This document shows positions 6,543 through 9,746 of a DNA stretch of 9,746 nucleotides, in pieces. Source of the stretch: an uncultured Clostridium sp. Its GTDB lineage: Bacteria > Bacillota > Clostridia > Lachnospirales > Lachnospiraceae. The first letter of the stretch is position 1; every line of letters starts with the position of its first letter. Made by a program: the position numbers and the translations under genes. The notes under the pieces are model-generated. The model saw only the letters and a program-made list of their open reading frames with translations, searched no databases and was not told where the DNA came from. The stretch covers positions 1-9,746 of the forward strand of contig CANRXD010000032.1 in NCBI GenBank assembly GCA_947643685.1, in the 5' to 3' direction.

Positions 6543-7197
6543 GTTCATGATCTCCATTCGTTTGATTTGGGAAAAGGCATTTTCCCATCCATGTTGTGAC
6601 CGCCAGTAGAAAAAGGAGCAGGCCGACGGCAAGCCAGAAGCCGGGAGAGGAGACATCCAGTGCCTTATCTCCGATATTGATAAACGCGAAAGTGCCGGGG
6701 ATGATGCCGATGACGGAAGCCAGGATATAGGTCTTATAGGGCATTCCGGAAAGGCCGTAGGCATAGTTTATCAGATTGTAGGGAACCGCAGGTATAAGCC
6801 GCAAAAGGACCAGAAAGAAAAAGCCCTCTCTGCCGGAAAGGCGGGTGAGGATATCCGGCCCTTTGCCGGAAAAACGCTTAAGGATCCAGGCTTCTGCCAG
6901 GTGCCTTTTGCCAGAGCGGGCTATCCAGAACATCAGGCTGCAGTTTAATATGGCTCCGAGAAAGGTATAGAGGGCGCCGTTCCAGAACCCAAACAGCAGC
7001 CCCCCTGCCAGGGCAAGGACTGCCACCGGGAAGAAAAAGGCCGGAAGAACTGTGAATGCCGCCATGTAGGCCAGGGGCGCCCAGATGCCAAAAGCTTCCA
7101 GAAATCGTTTTATGTCCTCTGCCGAAATTCCGGAAAAAAGCAGCCAGTATGCCGATACTGCTGCTGCGGTCAATGTGATGAATATTTTCTTTTTCAC
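6523..7197 (-). CDS. TVP38/TMEM64 (VTT/DedA-like) membrane protein, first gene of operon
   Basis: A 224-residue membrane protein of the same VTT family as the next gene but clearly diverged from it. It starts with GTG at 7197, preceded by GAAGGGA at a suitable distance; no ATG start is available near it. Visible elements are an N-terminal membrane segment (about 5-21), PAFFFPVAVLALAGGLLFG (52-70) with its glycine-rich turn, a helix ending in WIARSGKR (91-98), RLIPAVPYNLINYAYGLSG (133-151), GIIPGTFAFINIG (164-176), a final membrane segment (about 187-205) and a polar tail. It is the first gene of a three-gene operon transcribed from a strong promoter about 25 nt upstream. Two TVP38 proteins plus an Fe-S protein recall the E. 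coli YdjX-YdjY-YdjZ set. Family membership is secure; function is unknown. Confidence 0.87.
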   Translation of the reverse strand: MKKKIFITLTAAAVSAYWLLFSGISAEDIKRFLEAFGIWAPLAYMAAFTVLPAFFFPVAVLALAGGLLFGFWNGALYTFLGAILNCSLMFWIARSGKRHLAEAWILKRFSGKGPDILTRLSGREGFFFLVLLRLIPAVPYNLINYAYGLSGMPYKTYILASVIGIIPGTFAFINIGDKALDVSSPGFWLAVGLLLFLLAVTTWMGKCLFPNQTNGDHEHEQSEK

Positions 7198-7220
7198 GTA
7201 AAAATCCCTTCTTTTTCTTC

Positions 7221-7249
7221 AGTATAAGGAGGAGAACGGGGGTTGTCAA
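7221..7249 (-). promoter_or_regulatory. Strong sigma-A promoter for the TVP38-TVP38-CCG operon
   Basis: On the minus strand the consensus -35 box TTGACA (7249-7244), a 17-nt spacer and the -10 box TATACT (7226-7221) are present. Transcription would start near 7214, leaving a leader of under 20 nt before the GTG start. The near-consensus sequence suggests strong expression unless repressed; no clear operator is seen. Confidence 0.82.
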
Positions 7250-7321
7250 TGAAGGAACTATCGTTTTTTTAAATAGGGAAAACAGGGGATATTCAAATAA
7301 CATTTACAGGGGAGGATGCCG

Positions 7322-7350
7322 TTGACTTCAATATTTTTTAATGTTACCAT
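7322..7350 (+). promoter_or_regulatory. Candidate promoter for the triple rhodanese lipoprotein
   Basis: TTGACT (7322-7327), a 17-nt spacer and TACCAT (7345-7350) form a moderate plus-strand promoter, predicting a start near 7357 and a leader of about 40 nt. The -10 box matches consensus at only 4 of 6 positions. A nicer -10-like TATACT at 7374-7379 lacks a -35 box and would start transcription inside the ribosome binding site, so it is less likely. Confidence 0.45.
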
Positions 7351-7395
7351 AGCCGGGAATGAGGTACTATTGATATACTATTTAAGGAGGAAACT

Positions 7396-8643
7396 ATGAA
7401 AAAACTTACTTCTCTGTTTCTGGCTGCGGGCATGGCGTTAAGCCTTCTGACCGGATGCCAGAGCCAACCGGCAAAAACTGACAGCGTCAGCAGCATCACT
7501 GCGCCGGAAAAGGACGTGGAGATGCAGTACATGACTGTGGAAGAGGCGCATGATCTGTTAAATACCGATGGATATACCTTTGTGGATGTCCGCAAGGCAG
7601 AGGATCATGATACTTCCTGTATTCCCGGCTCTGTGGGAATCGACATGGATGCCGCGAAGGAAGGGGATTTTGAGGCCGGAGTTGCCGCTATGCAGACCCT
7701 TGTCCAGACCACAGACGACAATCTGGTGATCATCTGCTATTCCGGAAAGTCTTATGCACAGGCCTCCACCAATGTTTTGTCTGCTCTCAATTATGACATG
7801 AGCAAGGTATATACCCTGGAGGGCGGTTATAAGGCGTGGACCGAAGCCTATGCCGATGAGGTTGAGCTGTCCCAGGAAATCACCGCGCCGGAAAAGGACG
7901 TGGAGATGCAGTACATTTCCGTGGATGAGGCCCATGATCTTTTAAATACCGACGGATATACTTTCCTGGATGTCCGTAAATCCGCAGATTATAATACCAC
8001 CTGCATTCCGGGAGCCGTCTCCGCGGATATGGATGCCGCAAAAGAAGGGGATTTTGCAGCCGGAGTTGTCACCATGCAGGTTGCCACCCGTAACCTGGAC
8101 GACAATCTGATCCTTGTCTGCTATTCCGGAAAGACTTATGCGCAGGCTTCCACCAATGTTTTATCCGCAATGGGATACGACATGAGCAAGGTGTACACCC
8201 TGGAGGGCGGCTACGGCGCATGGACAAAGAAGTATTCCAGCGATGTGCAGATGAATTCCATCGTTGCTCCGGAAAAGGATGTGGAGATGCAGTATGTTTC
8301 CGTTGAGGATGCCTCCGGTCTTTTAGGAACGGAAGGATATACCTTCTTCGATGTCCGCAAGGCCGCTGACTATGAAACATCCCATATTCCGGGGGCTGTT
8401 TCCGCAGATATGGACGCCGCAAAGGAAGGGGATTTTGCAGCCGGAGTTGCCACCATGCAGGTTGCTACCCGCGGTATGGACGACAACCTGATTCTTATCT
8501 GTTATTCCGGTAAGCGCTATGCCCAGGCGACCACCAATGTTTTATCTGCTCTGGGATATGACATGAGCAAAGTTTATACTTTGGAAGGCGGATTCACTGC
8601 GTGGAGTGAGACCTATCCAGAGAATGTGGAAGCAGCAAAATAA
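7396..8643 (+). CDS. Lipoprotein with three tandem rhodanese domains
   Basis: A 415-residue secreted lipoprotein: lysines at 2-3, a hydrophobic core, and lipobox LLTGC with Cys21. AAGGAGG lies 5 nt before the ATG. The mature part is three rhodanese domains in tandem, starting at about residues 34, 162 and 289, with repeat units of 128, 127 and 127 residues. Candidate sulfur-carrying cysteines are C114, C242 and C369 in loops CYSGKSY, CYSGKTY and CYSGKRY, all intact; only the third has Arg at the usual position. Each domain also carries VDVRK- or LDVRK/FDVRK-type and LEGGY/F-AW motifs. Domain 3 has the usual SHIPGA; domains 1 and 2 have Cys (C75, C203) in place of that His. The likely role is extracytoplasmic sulfur or selenium transfer or persulfide carriage. 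E. coli YnjE, encoded by the ynjBCD neighbour gene, also has three rhodanese domains, though these repeats are much more alike. Activity is inferred. Confidence 0.92.
   Translation: MKKLTSLFLAAGMALSLLTGCQSQPAKTDSVSSITAPEKDVEMQYMTVEEAHDLLNTDGYTFVDVRKAEDHDTSCIPGSVGIDMDAAKEGDFEAGVAAMQTLVQTTDDNLVIICYSGKSYAQASTNVLSALNYDMSKVYTLEGGYKAWTEAYADEVELSQEITAPEKDVEMQYISVDEAHDLLNTDGYTFLDVRKSADYNTTCIPGAVSADMDAAKEGDFAAGVVTMQVATRNLDDNLILVCYSGKTYAQASTNVLSAMGYDMSKVYTLEGGYGAWTKKYSSDVQMNSIVAPEKDVEMQYVSVEDASGLLGTEGYTFFDVRKAADYETSHIPGAVSADMDAAKEGDFAAGVATMQVATRGMDDNLILICYSGKRYAQATTNVLSALGYDMSKVYTLEGGFTAWSETYPENVEAAK
7495..8640 (+). repeat. Three tandem in-frame coding repeats (rhodanese units)
   Basis: Three direct repeats of 384, 381 and 381 nt begin at 7495, 7879 and 8260 with nearly the same words (encoding APEKDVEMQY). 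Whole blocks such as the stretch coding DMDAAKEGDF and the one coding YDMSKVYTLEGG recur with mostly synonymous changes. This indicates duplication within the gene with later purifying selection or gene conversion. Confidence 0.9.
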
Positions 8644-8680
8644 AAAACTTGTAACTGTTCAGTACTCTCACAGTTACAAG
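8641..8680 (-). terminator. Terminator-like hairpin at the rhodanese stop codon, acting on minus-strand transcripts
   Basis: An 11-bp perfect stem, CTTGTAACTGT (8648-8658) and ACAGTTACAAG (8670-8680), with an 11-nt loop. On the minus strand it is followed directly by six Ts (complement of 8647-8642), a good intrinsic terminator for transcripts running left from the LysR gene. On the plus strand it has no T-tract, so it would serve only as a 3' stem of the rhodanese mRNA. The T-tract overlaps the rhodanese TAA. Confidence 0.65.
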
Positions 8681-8722
8681 CAAAAATCCATTTAAAATCG
8701 GCTCCGCCGATGGGATCCTGAC

Positions 8723-8761
8723 CCCGGAAGAATATGATTTCATGTTCTTCCGGGTTTTTTT
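8723..8761 (+). terminator. Rho-independent terminator of the rhodanese gene
   Basis: A 10-bp perfect stem, CCCGGAAGAA (8723-8732) and TTCTTCCGGG (8745-8754), whose pairing can extend inward, is followed by seven Ts (8755-8761). It lies about 80 nt after the rhodanese stop codon and is a strong intrinsic terminator. Confidence 0.88.
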
Positions 8762-9040
8762 GTGCCCGGAGGCAGAGGAATTACTGCATCGGGGGTTGTA
8801 CCCGGGCGGTTCTTCTGCTATACTCTTTTCATGGCAATTACCAGTTCATGGAATTCTGCCATATCATCCGGAACCATTCTGGTTCCATCTGTACGATTCA
8901 TGGCCGTGTTCGGCCGGATTCAGTTGCTTTTTATTTTTATTTTGGGATTTTTTATGGCGGGTACCTGAAGCTGCCTGGTAAAGCCAGCGAATCAAAGCAA
9001 GGAATACGGCAGCACAGATTTTGAATGTGACTTTTTGGGG
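8762..9040. other. Intergenic stretch without a convincing gene; promoter-like and hairpin elements
   Basis: The full gap between the rhodanese stop and the LysR stop is about 400 nt; past the terminators nothing convincing is coded here. Plus-strand open frames starting at 8734-8762 have no ribosome binding site and run through the terminator. Visible elements are a weak plus-strand promoter-like pair TTGTAC (8796-8801) and TATACT (8819-8824) at 17 nt, a perfect inverted repeat GGAACCA (8870-8876)/TGGTTCC (8880-8886), and a second hairpin GGCCG (8902-8906)/CGGCC (8911-8915), with T-rich sequence starting about 13 nt after it. A small RNA or degraded coding DNA are both possible. Confidence 0.4.
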
Positions 9041-9746
9041 TTATAGTAGTTTTTGCGGCCGGGTACGATAAAAATCACAGATACTCCGGCGGACGGAGCT
9101 TAAGAGGGGATTTCCGGCATCTTCCTGCCGCCAGTAGAGATAGATCGGTAGAGACGCATGGAAATCCGCAACGTTTAATATACAGATATCCTTTGTATCC
9201 GGAAGATTCCGCCGTACCATAAGCCCGACAAAGCGGCCGGATCGGATGGCATTGAGCATGTCGGAGGAATTGCGGCCCAGAAACGAAATATGCGGCCGGA
9301 ATCCATACTCCGGGTGATGTTCCTTCAAAACATTGCAGAGGGAGTAAGGGGCATCGGTGGAACAGAAGGGGTAAGAATAAAGCTGTTCCATAAAAAGCTC
9401 TTTGGAACCGGCCAGCGGATGGGACGCTCCTGTAACGAAAGCCAGCTCCTGAGGGGCCAGGCAGGCGGAAGCGATGTCTGCATGGTGCAGAATTCCCACC
9501 GTAATAACAAGGTCACAGACTTTGGAAAGGAGATCCTGCTCCCAGCGATGGGGAATGCTGGAAATTTTAAGGTTGATGCCGGTGGAAAGGAGCAGGTCAA
9601 TGAGGGCAGAATTTTCAGGGGAACCGGAGCAGGATAAACGAACCAGACTGGCAGAAGCTTTTTTTAAAGTATCCATTTCAGCCATAGAGCGTTTTATGGC
9701 TGCTTCTGCTTCCAGAACTCCTTTTAAATAAATCTTTCCATATTCA
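9041..9746 (-). CDS. LysR-family transcriptional regulator (C-terminal part, cut by window edge)
   Basis: The last 235 codons of a LysR-type regulator; the N-terminal DNA-binding helix-turn-helix lies beyond the right edge. The frame is open to the edge and begins with the linker region (EYGKIYLKGVLEAEAAIKRS), typical of the helix joining the DNA-binding and effector domains. The effector-binding domain then runs from about SASLVRLSCSG to the stop, with the usual CDLVITVG and PLAGSKEL stretches, a later IRSGRFVGLMVRR strand-turn, and a C-terminal IYLYWRQED segment. The Met at 9685 is internal, not the start. It is transcribed away from the right edge, so its usual divergent target gene would also lie outside the window. 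Regulation of the genes here is possible but not shown. The effector is unknown. Confidence 0.88.
   Translation of the reverse strand, partial: EYGKIYLKGVLEAEAAIKRSMAEMDTLKKASASLVRLSCSGSPENSALIDLLLSTGINLKISSIPHRWEQDLLSKVCDLVITVGILHHADIASACLAPQELAFVTGASHPLAGSKELFMEQLYSYPFCSTDAPYSLCNVLKEHHPEYGFRPHISFLGRNSSDMLNAIRSGRFVGLMVRRNLPDTKDICILNVADFHASLPIYLYWRQEDAGNPLLSSVRRSICDFYRTRPQKLL

Noticed and set aside
6543..6764. An N-terminal extension of the second TVP38 protein to 6764.
   Set aside because: The extra residues are an out-of-frame reading of the upstream paralogue; GGAG and ATG at 6542 fit a normal start.
7316..7399. A 27-codon open frame whose TGA overlaps the rhodanese ATG.
   Set aside because: Its GGAGG touches the ATG with no spacing, and the probable -35 box of the rhodanese promoter lies within it.
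7495..8640. A CRISPR-like or non-coding repeat array.
   Set aside because: The repeats are 381-384 nt, in frame, and encode a recognisable rhodanese fold.
8818..8901. A minus-strand 27-codon open frame with protein-like composition (MNRTDGTRMVPDDM...).
   Set aside because: It has no ribosome binding site and no recognised family; it could be a gene remnant, but the sequence alone does not show it.
8734..9024. Plus-strand small open frames of 68 to 96 codons after the rhodanese gene.
   Set aside because: They start in or next to a strong terminator, lack ribosome binding sites, and have no family-like sequence.

Overview
This looks like a chromosomal window from a Gram-positive anaerobe, most likely a Lachnospiraceae/Clostridium cluster XIVa type Firmicute. 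The evidence is strong AGGAGG-type ribosome binding sites, Gram-positive style lipoprotein signal peptides, consensus sigma-A promoters, and protein sequences of clostridial character. The organism call is inference. Nine protein genes are visible, two of them cut by the window edges. No RNA genes, insertion sequences, CRISPR arrays or phage genes are seen.

Layout. (1) 1-1600, minus strand: a YnjB-type ABC transporter lipoprotein (ynjB) and directly after it the first 123 codons of its permease (ynjC-like, cut by the left edge). A strong promoter (1680-1708) and a short structured leader precede ynjB. (2) 1845-5052, plus strand: a tight three-gene operon with two 4-nt overlaps. It encodes a nucleoside hydrolase fused to a CofC-like transferase of the DUF2064/TIGR04282 family, an APH/choline-kinase-fold small-molecule kinase, and a TIGR04283-type GT2 glycosyltransferase. 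(3) 5045-7197, minus strand: a three-gene operon of two TVP38/TMEM64 (VTT/DedA-like) membrane proteins and an HdrB-like protein with two CCG domains, driven by a near-perfect promoter at 7221-7249. The two operons converge, and their stop codons overlap inside the loop of one shared bidirectional terminator (5030-5063). (4) 7396-8643, plus strand: a lipoprotein made of three near-identical rhodanese domains, followed by terminators on both strands. (5) 8644-9040: about 400 nt without a convincing gene. (6) 9041-9746, minus strand: the effector-binding part of a LysR regulator cut by the right edge.

How the parts may work together. From memory of E. coli K-12, the ydjX-ydjY-ydjZ-ynjA-ynjB-ynjC-ynjD-ynjE region holds two TVP38 proteins, an Fe-S protein, the YnjBCD transporter and a three-domain rhodanese. 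This window holds an equivalent set in a different order, which suggests an old and little-understood functional module. Inserted in it is a sugar/nucleoside pathway whose two transferases belong to families named for arsenosugar or rSAM/selenodomain contexts. A plausible chain is cleavage of an unusual nucleoside, phosphorylation of the released sugar, nucleotidyl activation, and glycosyl transfer. Rhodanese and Fe-S/thiol redox partners point to a sulfur-, selenium- or arsenic-bearing substrate. That substrate is a hypothesis, not something the sequence proves.
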